Below, one piece after another: positions 9,621 to 23,289 of a DNA stretch of 64,000 nt. The stretch is from Desmodus rotundus (Eukaryota; Chordata; Mammalia; Chiroptera; Phyllostomidae): assembly GCF_022682495.2 (NCBI RefSeq), contig NC_071391.1:112389195-112453194 (forward strand), given 5' to 3'. The position numbers and the translations under genes are program-made. Within the stretch, counting starts at the first letter, position 1; each line of letters starts with the position of its first letter. The notes under the pieces were generated by a model. The model saw only the letters and a list, made by a program, of their open reading frames with translations, was not told the origin of the DNA and ran no database searches.

Positions 9621-11584
9621 TAGAATGTCAACGTAAAACCTTTCCATAGGTATTGTCATAGTTTAAAGGTATCAGGATAGTAGGACTTTTTCCATTGTTG
9701 GTCAGGGTTCCCAGAGGCCAAAGCAGAAGCTGCCATTCCTCTTAGAATAGGTTGAAAAGTGGCATAATGCTGTTTCCACCGTACTGTATTGGACAAGCAT
9801 GAGTCTGCATTCATGAAGAATATTAAGAAGACAATAATGTCTATTAATCTATTCACAATGATTTCAATAATTACTGCAGTTGCTTTTAATTGCATAATGC
9901 CTTAACTGTTTAGAAGACTTGAATTTTAATTTTAATGTTATTTAATTTTAATCTGTTATTTTGAGTAAATGACTTTATCTTCCACTCCTTGCATCTGTGT
10001 TTCTTAATTTTTTCAGTGAGGATGTGGGATGGAGAAGTCCTTGAGGTACATTCTGTAATCCCCCTCTTGTTGGCTGGAATGCTGGAATGCTGGAATGTCA
10101 CGAACGTGGGTCAAGAGAGCCCCTGAAAAATGGTTATTGCTCCATATTAAAATCTCAGATAACCTTCGGGAAGGTCATCTTTCTATCTCATCGTACCAAA
10201 GGGATCATTTGCGAGCAGGCTTTGAGAAAAGTATACTGTCCTGAAATTGCCTGAAGATGGAGCCATTACAGAGAATTTTCACTTGACTATTTAGATAGTT
10301 GGTAATTATTTGGTTATTAGAAACAACTTACTTGCAAAATAAAAACCCATAGAGTAGGAGCTCCTTGCATATTTGCATGAAACCATTATATTTAAAGAAT
10401 CAGCATATAGTATTTTCAATTAAATATCTTTATTCAAAATGTAATAATTTGTTAAATTCTGTGAGCTCAGCCCCTATGGTGCTTGAGAACAAAGAGCACT
10501 TTGCCTATAGTATTTAATGTGGCTACTGGCATATGCATGAAAAATTATCAGGGAAGAATTCAATTACTAAAAGGACAAATGCTTTCAGAAAATCTTTCAA
10601 AAATTAGTAAATCTTGGTAAATACTGTTTCTAATTACTCCTTGTTCCGTGGGTTAATTTCATTCTAGTATAGTCAGTCTCCCATAGACTGAAATGGAATA
10701 CACTGAAATTTGACCTAAGTAGAATAGAGAATGCAGGTTGATGCAGAAACAGATTCTATGGGAGACATTGTTCTGAAGGTCCATTTTTAGAGACTAGTTT
10801 ACTAAAATAAAATGGAAAAGAAAAAGAAGGATTAAGAACATGAAGAAAACATCAGATAATTTGAAATTCTTCAGATATTTGATCTTGTCGGTTAGCTGGA
10901 GACAAGAACTCAGAGAAGTTCTTCTGCTCCTTACCCTGACATTTTGCTCTCTGAAGTTGGAAGAGAGAGAAAATAAATTTTCTAGAAAATACTCAAAGTA
11001 CAGTGCATAAAATCCAAAGCTTTTTTTTCATTCTTCCTTTTCTCTTTATGTTTCAACCTTTGTTGCTTAGGGGAGGATGGAGACATAAATAAGATTCTAT
11101 TTTAATTAAAAGGATGACCAAGAGTTAGGTCAGAATCAAAATGCAGACAGCAACCTGAGGACTAGGTAGAAATGGTATGCTAGGTAAGGAAGGTAAAGTA
11201 ACCAGATACCCCAAACTAAGTTCTCAGTGGAAAAGGAAAGGCATGTCTCAAAGCTGAGATTAATCCAAAACAACTGAGGAGAGTCAAGGAGCAAAAAACT
11301 CCAAAAACAAATTTAAGAGCACCATACTCTCAGGAAATGGTGAGAACGCTGGCTCCAGCCCTCAGGGGGTATTTGGAATTCGGTGGTTCGACAAGACCAG
11401 GGAACCTAGGTGTGTGGAGCACAGAAAATATGGGGCTGGCCTTCCCAATAGGATTCCTAGGCTGGAAATTATGAGAGAGAGTGTGAATGCTTTAAAGTGA
11501 CGGTGCTCACTTTCATATTCAGGATGTTCCCCTGGGCCTCCAGATACCTGTGCTTATTTGTCTCCATGACAGCCCAGACAGTGG
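9621..11584. other. Intergenic, no gene seen
   Basis: Mostly unique AT-rich sequence. A short tandem GCTGGAAT unit (three copies) occurs at about 10,073-10,098. Open frames are short and unrelated to known proteins. Confidence 0.5.
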
Positions 11585-11770
11585 CTTAGTGGAAAGAATA
11601 ATCAACAAGGCATAGTGATTAACAGTTGAGCTCCCAAATCAGACAGACTCATCTCATGAGGTTGGGGTGGCAATTAAACAAAATAACGAATGAATATCCT
11701 TAAGCATGATGCCAGACACATACAAGTATAATAACACAATAAATGACAGTTAATAATAATATTATCTTCA
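11585..11770 (+). repeat. MIR SINE remnant
   Basis: GGCATAGTGATTAACAG, CCAAATCAGACAGACTC and the later AAGCATGATGCCAGACACAT follow the MIR pattern of core followed by a 'low-expression summary' tail. Diverged. Confidence 0.5.
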
Positions 11771-11949
11771 GGGTCTGGTAGTGTCATAATAGATGCTCAA
11801 TAATTTTTAGTGGCATTGGTATCGAACAGTAATTGGGGTTCTATTGCCTGCTGCTCAATAGGAAAACTCCAGAGGCAGAGATTTGGTGAAAAGGGCAAGG
11901 GGTCATTTACTCAAAAGTGACATATTTTGGAAGAATGACGAGCTCCTAC

Positions 11950-12880
11950 CTCAGAGCCCATTCCCTCTAAAACACCCAAAGACCAATAACCCTACTACCC
12001 GTTGACAGATTAGTTCAAAGCTGTGACTAGAATTCCTTCTCCCATTTAAAATACTGTTCTTTGGGAAACACAGGAGACTGCAGCACAACCATCCAAGCGG
12101 CTTAGCTGGTTCCTGGTTGCAATCTGTGTTCAGGTGTCTTTCTGGAGTCTGCGCATTCGCGGGAGTCCTACTTGTTTCACGATGCCCTTTCTTCTCCTTC
12201 TGCCTGCCAGCCCAGCACCTGTGCCACATCCCTCTGGCTGTCGTCTGGACATTGAGTCTGTGCACCCCACGGAGCTGGACGTGCCAGAGCACGGCACGGT
12301 GCCAGCTGCTGGCCACCACCTTTGCCTCTCATTCTGGAGGCGCCTAGGGTCACTGCCAGACCACATGATCTCCAGTGCCCGCCAGCCCGGGATGCTGAGG
12401 CACCTGACCCTGCGAGCAAGCGGAACCAGAAGGGGACCAAGTCTTCCCCCATCCTCCTTTTAAAGATCCGGGACCAAAATCCCTTGCGTCCTGGAAGCGT
12501 CCCTCTTTTCTAGGTACTCCTAGCTAGACTGGCAGGTGTGCCCCTCCCCTTGTCACAATGGTACCGAAGTGGGTAGGAGAGTTTCTAGCTCTGCACAGCA
12601 TCTCTGGCCAGGGTGGGGCATCACACGCTGCTGCTGCTGCTGCTGCTGCGGGGCAATGCATCCTCGAGGCACCGGTTTGTTTACCCTGCCTGCGGGTATG
12701 GAAATCTATCACGCCCAGGCTGTGATTTCAAACTCACCGCCTCTGGCACTTCCCAAACCCATTCCTTCTCTGGGGCCTGGGAAGGCTCTTAGGACCACCA
12801 CCTCAGGGGTCCCTCCCCGCTCCCCAGGGATCTCACCAGATCCCCTCCTGGAACAGAATGACATAAATGTGTAAGCTTGG
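11950..12880. other. GC-rich segment with overlapping frames, no recognised protein
   Basis: Several frames of 60-120 codons overlap on both strands (for example 11951-12319 minus, 12134-12463 plus, 12536-12874 plus), which is what GC-rich DNA with few stops gives. No domain, signal peptide or splice logic is convincing. CpG is moderately frequent near 12,150-12,420. Confidence 0.4.
12629..12652 (+). repeat. (CTG)8 trinucleotide repeat
   Basis: Eight pure CTG units followed by CGGGGC. Short and probably polymorphic. Confidence 0.9.
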
Positions 12881-13144
12881 TCTGCAGATGTAAGTTATGG
12901 AGAAGTGACTCTGAATTATTGTTTACCTCGTAGTTGATCTGCCCCTCACCAGTGTTCCCTTAGGGCATGGAGCCAGCAGTGGTGTCCACCTTCTGCCGTA
13001 TTTTCTATACAGCTTTACATGGAATAATATGACACTCAGTTGTCAAGGTGTTCAGATGTTACTGATTTAGGAAAATACTTGACTCATAAATTCAGTTGTC
13101 AGGGAATTGTCAAACTAATTTGTGCCGGAGCTCATCTGATTATA

Positions 13145-13370
13145 GATACCACTTACGCAGCAGGAATTTTGTGCCTGGCACTGTGCTAAGGCTCCACATA
13201 AATTATTGTATTTAGTATCCAGAGCATCATTATGAGACAGCTATGTTTACCTCCTTTTTCACACAAGAAAATGAAAACTTTGGAGAGGTTGAATAACTTG
13301 GTTATGGTTCCTCAAAAGTGACAGAGTGACAATGAAAACTCAAACACCAAAGCTATGGTCTTAATCATTG
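13145..13370 (+). repeat. MIR SINE
   Basis: TGTGCCTGGCACTGTGCTAAGG, then a TTTACCTCC...ACACAAGAAAATGAAAACT stretch and GGTTGAATAACTTGG reproduce the MIR core and 3' part in order. The interval 13,371-15,114 that follows has a 13-base A-run at 13,410 and no recognisable gene. Confidence 0.75.
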
Positions 13371-15114
13371 TTGTTCACCTCTTTTAGGGGAGATTTCTTT
13401 TCTCCTATTAAAAAAAAAAAAAAGGAATATTGTGGTGGCGTGAAAATGGAGACAACTGTACTTGAACAACCATAAAAAAAGTAAAACCTATTTTATCTGT
13501 ATAAATTGAAAAATAAAATGGAATATTGGCCTTTGCAGCAAGACCATTACCTTCTGTACCATGAGAGAGGAAATATTTTTCTAAGATATTTAACGTACCA
13601 TTGGGATGGACCTGACATTTAGAAGACTTCAGCCCAGAAAATCAGATTTCTGACATACGTACATGGCGAGGATTAAAAACACCAGGCAAATACTGGGATG
13701 AACAGCCGTGTGTTGCTGTTTGCTAAGCTACATTGACTTAATGGACACTGAGAAGAAGAATGTGTTCAATGGCGTTAACAGATTCTCTTTACTTACACAA
13801 GTACAATACTACCAACTCCTTGTTTCTAGAAAAACCTTGATATTGTTCTTGTACCTCTAATAAATCATCCAAATGCTGGGAGCTCCAACTTCTCTTTGAT
13901 TTAGGCAATTATTTAAATTGTCAATACTGTCCATTATTTCTGGCATTCAGTAGCAATGAGTTAAATTCTTAAAAGATCCAATTAATTGCTCTTTGACATG
14001 ATAGCTTTTTGAAAGGTTTTACCTGAGTTGATGGATTCATTAATTTTAGAACATCTTATTTGCTTTCTGCTAATGGAATTTTCAGCAGATGATTGGTTAC
14101 CTTTTCTAAGCCTCATGCAGAGTGTAAATGTCATTTTGTACAAAGATATTTACTGCACAGAATATTGGTATAATTAATTCTTGAGAGCAAGTAGGAATTG
14201 CTCTAAGTTATTCTTGTCTGCGATTGTACTATTGGCCTTGAAAATATCATTGGGATTTCTTAGTAGTATGGATGTACCCACATGTGTGTGAACATAGGTT
14301 TTGAGTGGTGAGTTTGCTTTACAAAACTTAATATGTGTTTTAAGATTTTTTTCAGGTGCAATCTTTTCCCACAATTGTCCAGCTGTAGGTGACCCAAGCG
14401 CTTGATCGCTGCATATTCCGGAAAATCCCGCTGGAGTGGGAAGGCATGCCTGTCAACATGCACAAAGAGCCCAGAGAAAACTCACTGAAAGGATGGCCTT
14501 CCAAGTTCAGAAATGTAAATGTGAGGGATGGGTACAAACGGAAGTGCAACAGACGTAGCTTTCGTCGTCCAAAGGGATGGACTGAGCATGAATGTTAAGG
14601 TCTGGGGGCTACAGTGGTTGTAGGCCTCGGCAGTTTGTATACGTGGAGGAATCAAAGACAGGGCAAGGAAAGACCAGCAGTCTTAGGGAAAGGTGCTGTC
14701 AGTGACAAAGAGCAGACTTTCAAAACTTGATGATCCGCCCCCGATAAACACAGGTGCAAATCACGGAGCAAAGGCTGAAACAGGCAAGCTGAGTTGGCTG
14801 ACGGTATGAGTGGGAGTAAGTTATCTCTAGGGCAGCCTGAGGAATCTATTCCAAGTTCAGCAGTCTCTGTGCTGAGGCTTGAAGAGTAAACTCAGATTCC
14901 TTAAGATAGCAGTAACACTGATCTACTGAAACACCGGCCACCTTTGTTTGGCTGTGTGTTTGACAGGAATGGATGGAACCAGCGTGGAGAAAATGATACT
15001 TTGAACACACCAGCTTTTCTTCAGCTTCAAACGTTTGACACAGTTTCCTCCTTCCTAATGAAACACTCATTTTCTCCTTCCTTTACACATTCCACAGTTT
15101 ATTCCTAGTTATCC

Positions 15115-15320
15115 TTTAGGTTTCAGCTTAAACATTACTTCTTTGGAAGACTTTTCCTGAAATACTGTCTAGAAAAATGTTCTTCTGCTCTGTGTTTCCA
15201 TTGTATATGACTCTGTACTTCACTGCAATTACTCAATACCTATTTTACACGCTAGGCTATAGGCTCAGTAACGAAAGAGACGCAGTTTTCTTATTGTTGT
15301 ATCTCAGTCCTTAAGATTGA
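15115..15320 (+). repeat. L2 LINE 3' end
   Basis: GGTTTCAGCTTAAACATTAC, TTTTCCTGAAATAC, the TAGGCTATAGGCTCAGTAA block and GTATCTCAGTCCTT follow the L2 3' consensus order. A MIR tail (CCAAGGCCATGTGACTGTAA) follows at about 15,340-15,460. Confidence 0.65.
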
Positions 15321-16714
15321 ATCTGGCCTGATTTTGAGCCAGCTGGGACTCATAAGTAAAGGGATGTTTCCCAAGGCCATGTGACTGTAATTGCAGCTGA
15401 AGCTGAAACCCGGGTTTCCCTACTTCTAATCCAGTGGAGTTTCAGTCTAGATAGCAGAAAAGAATTCTGCAGTGCAAGACTGTTGTTCTAAATCCCGAAC
15501 ACCGTTTGGCTTGCTTGGACATCAATAAATTTGGACTTAACCTCTCTGGTGTCAACTATCCACTCCTGAGAAATGGTGCACTAATGACCCTTTGTCATTC
15601 GGAGGCATAATATGAGAATCTAGTGAGACCCATGATGCAAAAATGTTTTGAGAAAACTTACCTGTAACCGTGGACAAGCACACAGATGGCAGGGACATCA
15701 TTCTTTTCATAGTGCTTTCCATCTCAAGCTTCAATTGCATTTCATGAGGTCATTTGGACTAGGATTTTACACATATAAAATATGTATATGTATATTTTAT
15801 ATAGGATTTTATGTGTATAAAATCACAGTCCCCTGTATCACACTGATGTCCAAATAACTCACGGGCAGTAGGAGAACTGGATTGGCTTCTAATTCCTTTA
15901 AAACATTTTTTCTATAAAAACTTTAGTGGAGCTGTTGTGGTGAACATTTATTATTTTTATTCTAAGTGAAAGAGGTAGACAGCTCTACTTGCTTTAGTTC
16001 ATTAAAGGTAAAAACCAAAGTAGGAACTTGAATCTTTGGATGCTTGCTCTCCCGCCTCCTATGGTTTAGCTCATCTGGTTTAAGAATTGACCTTGTACCC
16101 CATCAGCTGCTCATAAATGCAGGTGTTCAACTTGCAGGGAGAGAGCATGAATCAATAAAACCTTCCACTCTGTAGAGGATATGGCTCACAGTTCAGCACT
16201 ACTAATGGAGACCAAAGGGTGGTCAGGGACATTGCTTCCAAATGGAGAACGCAACAGGAAAGTGACAGGTGTTTGAATTACAGTACTTAGCAGAATATGC
16301 TTACTTTGATATTCTTGGCTTCAGCTCAAGGGAAAGGCAAAGATCCTCAACTCAGTAACTGTAATCATTATTCACCCCTCTCCCCTTCATAAGCAGTGTC
16401 TCAGCGATACTCTAAAATGCATTTTAATCATCTCGCAGGGGGATGGTTTGTGGTAATTTAAGTAGTCTTGTCTCTCTGGTTATATACTTTATATATGCTG
16501 TAAATAAGGTGTTAAGGTTCTTTCACCTCATAAAATCAGGCACACACAAGCAAAACATTGCAGGGCTGTGATTTAACAGCACAGTCCCTGAACTTATCCC
16601 AATAGCAAGTGAGTGTCAGGATGTGGTTCTTTGTTTCTCTGGGAGCAGCCTGATCCACGCCAGGTTCTACGTACAGACACATTTTGAAGATGAGTAAAGA
16701 ACTGAGTTTACAGG

Positions 16715-16870
16715 CCAGAAATGGCTTTAAATATGAGCTTTGACAGGTCCTGATTACATGATATAAGTCAAATAACTTAACCTCTCAGCATCTGTTTCAT
16801 CAGTGATAAAATGGAGACACCATCTCAAGATTCTTCTGAGAATCAAGGAGAAACATTGACTTTCCCTGCA
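16715..16870 (+). repeat. MIR SINE remnant
   Basis: GTCAAATAACTTAACCTCTC then TCTGTTTCATCAGTGATAAA and AATGGAGACACC match the MIR block 'taacctctctgtgcctcagtttcctcatctgtaaaatgg' with changes. Intervals 15,471-16,714 and 16,871-18,480 hold no recognisable gene. Confidence 0.65.
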
Positions 16871-18480
16871 CAGCACGAGGCTAATGAGGCTGGCACAGCC
16901 CTTGAGGTGTAATTATCCCGAAGATCACGTTCTGTTTCACTCTCCAACTGTGTGTCTGAATACTGTTCCTGTCATCTCAACCTCAGTTTTCATTCTTTTC
17001 CTTTATAAAATGGTGATGATAACATCTACCATTCAGGCTGCTTTTTAGGATGAGCAAATATTTACTGCTACCTAACTGCTTCTGAATCGTGTTCTGTCTC
17101 CCAACTTTCTACACCCACTCTTCCTTCCCACACCCTTTTGACAACCAGTGTAGGGTACCTATGCTGCCTCACCAAGGCCCCGGCCGTCAGTCAAGTTCTC
17201 CATCTCATCCAAACCTCTCCAGTGAAATTCATTCCCAGGACTGTGATTTATTTATTCCTTCTCTGAGAATTATAGACCCCCTTTAACGTTTAAGATGAAA
17301 ATTGTTATTTTTCAAATTAACTGTTTAATGAGATGTTATAAGACTAGCAAATTAAAAAGATCTTTACGGAGATGTCACTCTTGAAGCACGGACAGGGCAG
17401 AGGGTGGAAAGATGGACCCTCAGTTTGTGTCATATCCTGTGAGAGGACTTCCATGGCAGTGCCAAGGCCCCTGCAGTTTGGGGATCCCTCATGCCTGAGC
17501 CCGACTGTTCCGGTACATTTTTACTGAACCGGCGTTTTCTGTTTCTGGTGAGACAACCACCTGTCTCCCTCCTGAAGGGCAGGCAGGGGTCCGAGCAAAG
17601 GGGCCAGGGCAGGTTTTGTCTGATGCTAATGACACCGTTTCCAGAGTCAGTTCTCTTTGTCTATGGCTTCGGCTTCATGACAGAGTAGACTCGTTTGCCC
17701 AGTCCTCTCTTTGAAGTTCTCTCCCCAAAGACTCCTCAGTATCCTGCAAACAAATAAGATTCTGATTGGCTGAAGCACTTCTAGATAGTTGCTGAAACAT
17801 ATCTGAACCCAGGATCTGGGCACAGCTCAGGCTCAGTCTGACACTTTGGGGGCTAAAGTTAAAACCAAGAATCCAGGATAAGTCGTATGGACTCACCTTA
17901 GTACAGGAGTGATATGGATGGAAGCTAAATGTGACCAAGCTGCTAAGAAGGTAGACCAGTTAGCAGCTTGTGTATTAAAAATACTATAGGAACAACAGAG
18001 AATGTGTACTCAAAGTGCTATCACTATAATATTAGGGATGCCTGATACTGGCACCTGGCTTCATCATTGTATTATTTTTTCCATTGGTATCTTAGTATAT
18101 GGATGAAAGAGGAGATAGGTTTAGAAGGATGTTAGTCACAGAAATTTGCAAGAAACTGAGTCTCGGAGACGACACATAGCAGCCCAAGTGCACAGAGCTG
18201 GTGAGATACATACAACCCAGGAGGAGTCTACACATCAGTAACACATGCACCTGGAGAACAACTTTGTGGCAAGTGAAGATGATTTTGATTTTGGATATGT
18301 TGTTTTAAGTTGTTGATAGGAATTCCAAGGGGAAATGTGAGACTAAGATTAGGGACAGGGTCAGGTTTAGAGTTTTATCGTTGAGATGATTCCCGAATGC
18401 ACCTGTGTAGGGGTGGAAGGACAGAACCAGATGAGAGGAATGAGAAGCCTGAGCCTGAGAAGGTGTGGAGGGCAGCGGTC

Positions 18481-18640
18481 CAGGCAGAAGCAGTGCTCAT
18501 TCCCCTCTTTTCCCACATTTAAACTGTGCTGTTCATGTCTCTCTAACTACGTCAAAACTCTTTGAGGGCAGGAATTGTTCCTTTTGACTGTTCCACAGAA
18601 TTTAGTGCAGGGCTGGATACAGAGGACTTCAACGTGATGG
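18481..18640 (+). repeat. L2 LINE 3' end
   Basis: AAACTCTTTGAGGGCAGGAA and ACAGAATTTAGTGCAGGGCT match the L2 3' terminal region. From 18,641 to 20,134 no gene or repeat family was recognised. Confidence 0.6.
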
Positions 18641-20134
18641 GGCATGAGACATCCAGACAACTCTTTGGCCCCCAGAAATTCTCTAGACACAACTGTCTGT
18701 GACAAACGAAATAAGGTGAACAATTGTAAAGGTCATATGATTTATTGCTCCTGTCATGCTGCAAATAAAACCGTCAGTTATTAAAGAAGGAAAAAATAAG
18801 AAAAAAAGGATGTTAGCTTATGGCAAAAGTGTGAACCTGCAATCATAACTTGAAGGGAGACTGTTGCACTTTTTTAACAAGAGAGGTGGGAAACAGCTGG
18901 TCGCTCACCTGCTCTCTGTGTGCGGTCAGCGTCAGGCTGCCTTCACTTGGAATATTGACTGACCTTTGAAATTCCATTCAACGTGTAATGTTTCCCAACC
19001 CAGCTATCTCTGTTGAGCTCTATTATCAGGACTGACTGTTTATCTGCCTGAGCTGCTGCGCTTACCTTCAGCCTTTGAGACTCAATTATTCCAGAACCAG
19101 GAGGAGACACATCAAGAGGTGGCTGCCTCAACAGCAATGGCTGAAAGCAGAGAGAGTGGGAAATGGATGGGACCACCAACTGGAAGAAAGGTCTAAAAAC
19201 TTTCTTTCCTGTGTGGAATTCCTTTGCCATAGAATTGTTGACTGTTATGGTTGGAAATTACCTTAAATTTCATCCAAACCAACTCAATCTAAAGTCTAAG
19301 AACCTTTGGTGATGGTGAACTCACTCTCCTTGAACCAAGGATTTAGATCACAGTCCCACCCTTTCTGCAGCCCCGCACTCTGGTCTCACCCTTTATAATG
19401 TGACGGGACACCAGGGGTACTGGCAAGGATGCAGGACCTGTGAGGACCACTTCTGGATGGGATGGCATCAGACTAACCCCATCTCCTCACTGTTGATTCA
19501 GGTGGGATGCAGCAGTTGTCAGGGGAAGGAAAGGAAAGCAGGTCTCTGCTCAGAGTTGATAAGAGCAAAATGCAAGACGTGAGTGAATAATTTCTGCCAA
19601 GCTTGGGAAGGGGTGGAGAGGGTTTGAAGCAAAATAACCAGCTGGTCAGCTCACAGTAATTTATTTTCCCTGAAAAGGGGACTTTTTTATGGGTGGGGGG
19701 GAGTATTGCTACAACAGAGCTTTCTTTACCAATGCTTTCTGTCTCATTGTCCCACAAAACTATTTCCCAGGAACGAGGACCCCCTCTGAGCCCCCAGAGC
19801 AATGAGATTTCTTATCCTTCCATCTGTTTTTGCTGTTACAACTTAAAAAATTAAAAAAATGCTTTGAGAGGAATACAAAGTTTCAGAAAAAAGTGCTTTG
19901 TGTTGCAGTTTGCCTGCGTGAGACCTAAGTCCAGCGTTTTGTCCAGAGGTGGTGCTGTCCGTAGAGGCCAGGATTTGTTGTTAGCAGGCTCTGGATCTAT
20001 TTCTGCTGCCGGCTGTGCGATCGACAGCCCATGGCTAACCTCAAATTTCATTTGTTGAGAATGAAGTAGTCATCAATCCCTTCCAGATTAAATGTGACTA
20101 TAAAGCTTCTTTAATGAGGTACGCATCTCTTTAT

Positions 20135-20428
20135 CAGCACTGTCCAATAGAAACAAAATGCAAACCTCAAGTACATATACCTTTAAATTTTCTAGTAACT
20201 AGATAAAAAAGTTAAAAAACCAGGTGAAATTAATTTTATAATATTTATTGAACTGAAAATATCCAAAGTGTCACTTACAGATAATCCATATAAAATTATT
20301 GAATGTGCAGCTTTTTACAATAATCCGTAAAGACCCAGTTTGTATTGTGTGCTTGCAGCACACCTCAGTGAGACTCCAGCCACTCAGCAGGCGCGTGTGA
20401 CCAGTGGCTGCAGCGCGGAACAGCACAG
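20135..20428 (+). mobile_element. Non-autonomous hAT-type DNA transposon
   Basis: Begins CAGCACTGTCCAATAGAAAC and ends near GCGGAACAGCACAG, inverted ends of the family opening CAGTGCTGTCCAATAGAA. The interior TTAAATTTTCTAGTAACTAG and CAGGTGAAATTAATTTTATA also fit that family. No coding capacity. Confidence 0.7.
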
Positions 20429-21626
20429 CTCTATATAATTATTAATGTGTGTCTGCTTTTTTAAGAGAGCAGGGCTTTTCAAAGGGATGAAATGTTGTCA
20501 CTCCTATGCAGATGTTTTAAAAATTAAAAAAAGAAAGTTCCACCCTCTTCAGTGAAATTTATCAATTTCCCTAAGGGGGAATAATTTATGAGTTCATTTG
20601 AGAGGGACAGTGTATTAAGCCATTACCAGCTCTTAATTTGTTAGGATATAAGTATCTCAGAGCTCTTCCTGCTATTGGGTTTTGAGGGATAGAAGGTGAG
20701 GGAAAGAGCAAATAACCTTAAAATGTTGGAGGAGAAGAAAGTCCAGTGGTGGAAGAAAAAGGGCAAAAAAGACAGACTGGGAGTCCCAGGGAAAAGCTTG
20801 CTAACACTCCAGCATTCACAGGTCTATGTTGCTTTGTACAAAGGCCTAGAGGGGGGCTCCCCTGAAGAACCAGGTTCCTTTGGCTGAACACACACTTATT
20901 CTCCAGGGAACATGGAGAAGGGAGTGAACTGCTTAGTGCGTTAACTCAGCCTGACTCCTGGAGATACCTGCCAGGCTCGAATTAAACACCCTGCCTTACC
21001 CAACCCAATCTCCTTGGGCAGAGCCCTGGAGCCTTCACCTGCACCTGGGGCCTCGGTTCTAACCACTCAACCTCTGCATCCTCTAGGTGCACATTTACAG
21101 CTGCTCTTGCAGGTGAGGGCCCCACTTCTGTAGGTGTAGCTTAAAAGTATTTGCCCAGAACATGAGTTGGTGAGAAGTTATAAATTCAAAATATTATCAG
21201 GGCCAGGCAGCAAAACCCAATTATCTTCATAGCCATTGAACCAACCAACCCACCAATATGCAAACAATAGTAGATAGTGGTTGATAGTAATTAAAAAGTA
21301 ATTACCTTCTTTAGTGTAGTCTTGAACTCAACAACCTGAAGTTTAACAGTATTGTTGGAGTGATTGCTACAAAAAGAGAGCTTTCGTTTCTAAATGGGTC
21401 TCCTGGTTTTGCTATTTCCCTGATTTTTCCTTAGTTGCTTCTTTTGTGCACCTGAAATGTTGCAGGTGCACCAATTTAAGGCCTGTTTGACCTAGAGCTG
21501 CTTTGAAATAATGCAATAAGACTCCATGTAGGCTGCTGTGTCTCCCAACATTTTGCTTCTGTCTTCCCTCTCCCCTGAGGGGGAGAGAAAGGTATATTGG
21601 GGGTGGGGACAGGGGCAGGATGAGAG

Positions 21627-21890
21627 CAGTGATTCTCAACTAGGTATGATCCCCCATGCCCCTACCACAGACTTTTGGCAATGTCTGGAGACATGCTTGG
21701 TTGTCACAACTCAAGGAGAGATGTTACAGACCCCTTCTGGAGGCGGTGACATTGAGAGAACCTTAATGGGTGAGGAGGAGGCATCCATCAAAAGCGGGGT
21801 GGGGAGGGAAGATCACCCAAGCAGGGGGCATCAAGGGCACAGCAGGTGTATGCAGGGGCAATACGGTATCCAGTGACATTGAAATAGAAC
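21627..21890 (+). mobile_element. Non-autonomous hAT-Charlie-like element
   Basis: CAGTGATTCTCAACTAGG then GGCAATGTCTGGAGACATGC and GGTTGTCACAACTCA follow a common mammalian hAT repeat. The 3' half is diverged and its end uncertain. A second, shorter member is at 48,789. Confidence 0.65.
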
Positions 21891-22159
21891 ATATAAAGCA
21901 AAGAGGAGCCACTGTGCAATTTGCCATATGGCCCTAACTCAGTCCTTTCCAATCCCTTTCAAATCTTGTTCAGTTTCATCCTGACCGTGTCTTTCATGCT
22001 TCCTTTTGGCCTAATCCTTGTTAAATCCTGTGGGAAAGTGGCAAATACATGACATGTGGTTTCTGATTTAGGGTTCCCTGAGCACATGCAGAGTCAAAAT
22101 GTGACGCTTGCTCACCTCTCTGACCAGACCTCAGACTGCAGTTCCTCCACTCAGCAGTC

Positions 22160-22560
22160 TGCAGCCACGTGGACCATCATTCCAAAGTCAACCTCGCTTA
22201 TCTGAAGAGTTTTTCCCTGGCTGTTCCATGACTTGGAACACACTTTGCCCAGAGCTGTGATGGCTATTTTCTTCTCAACCCAAGTTTCACCTCCTCAGCA
22301 GCCCTCCTGTAACCTGCCAATATGATTTGCCCCCTCCCACCCTCTGTCTACCATGTTTTGCTGCCTTATCTCCTTCACAGTACTCATTACCATCTGGATG
22401 GCCTTTATTTGCTAGCTGGCTAGCCTGTTTCTCTACTGCCTGACCCCTGCTAGAGTACCAGCTCCAGGAGAGCAGGACCAGGCCTGTCCAGTTTAGTGCC
22501 ATCTCATTAGCACAGGCTGTGGGCCTTGAATCTGCTGACACTGAGTAATAGGTTTCAGTA
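22160..22560 (+). repeat. L2 LINE 3' segment
   Basis: TTCCATGACTTGGAACACAC, TTTCACCTCCTCAGCAGCCC and ACTGCCTGACCCCTGCTAGA then GAGCAGGACCAGGCCTGTCC follow the L2 3' end in order. The minus-strand frame over it is not a gene. Confidence 0.65.
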
Positions 22561-23289
22561 AATAAAATCATTTACCTAGGAAATCATCAAAGAGTAATTA
22601 GTAATACATTTTCTAATATAGTAAGAGGCCCCATTGGGACATTGAGATCATAAATATACAAGGGGGCCATAGAAAGGGAAGGGAGAATCTTCTGAGGGAA
22701 TTCCTGGCAGGAGGAACCTAATAAATACAGGGTGTATGGCAGACTTCTTTATTACTTTCCACCACATAATTGCTGCCTCTCCCAGATCCTGGAAAAGATG
22801 AGGAAAACAGCCCAGGATTTGAAATGTGAACTTAATCCTTTACTAGCAGCTCATCCAGGCAAGGCAGGGCAACTGACCAGCCAGCTCCCCCAGTCCCAAG
22901 CCCCCTGGATGTCCAAAAATCTGCTTCCAGATGATGCAAAATAGTTTTCAGTTTAGATTGCTACCATTGCCTTTGCTTTCAGGTAAAGGCCTGGAGACAC
23001 AGGATCTCTCACTCTGCCAAATGGGCAGCCAGATAATGAACCACTTAGTCAGACAAAGAAAACTTGTCTGAGGTAATCTGGGAGGGGTGACCGAGCTCAG
23101 GAGAAGTCATGGAGGAGATGCCATGTATGCAAACTGCCAACTGGCTTGCCCTCAGAGGCAGTGGAGAGGGTCATTGTAGGAAGGGGTCATGGATGCCCAG
23201 ATAGAGTGGGCTCCTACTCATGCTCAGGGGCCTGTAGGGGTCCCAGCTGAGAAGCGCTCCCTCATGTGGTGTCTCTCCAGCACATGGAT

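Noticed and set aside
15760..15830. AT-rich near-palindrome with two AGGATTTTA copies
   Set aside because: Low-complexity TATA-rich DNA; arms do not pair perfectly and no function is suggested.
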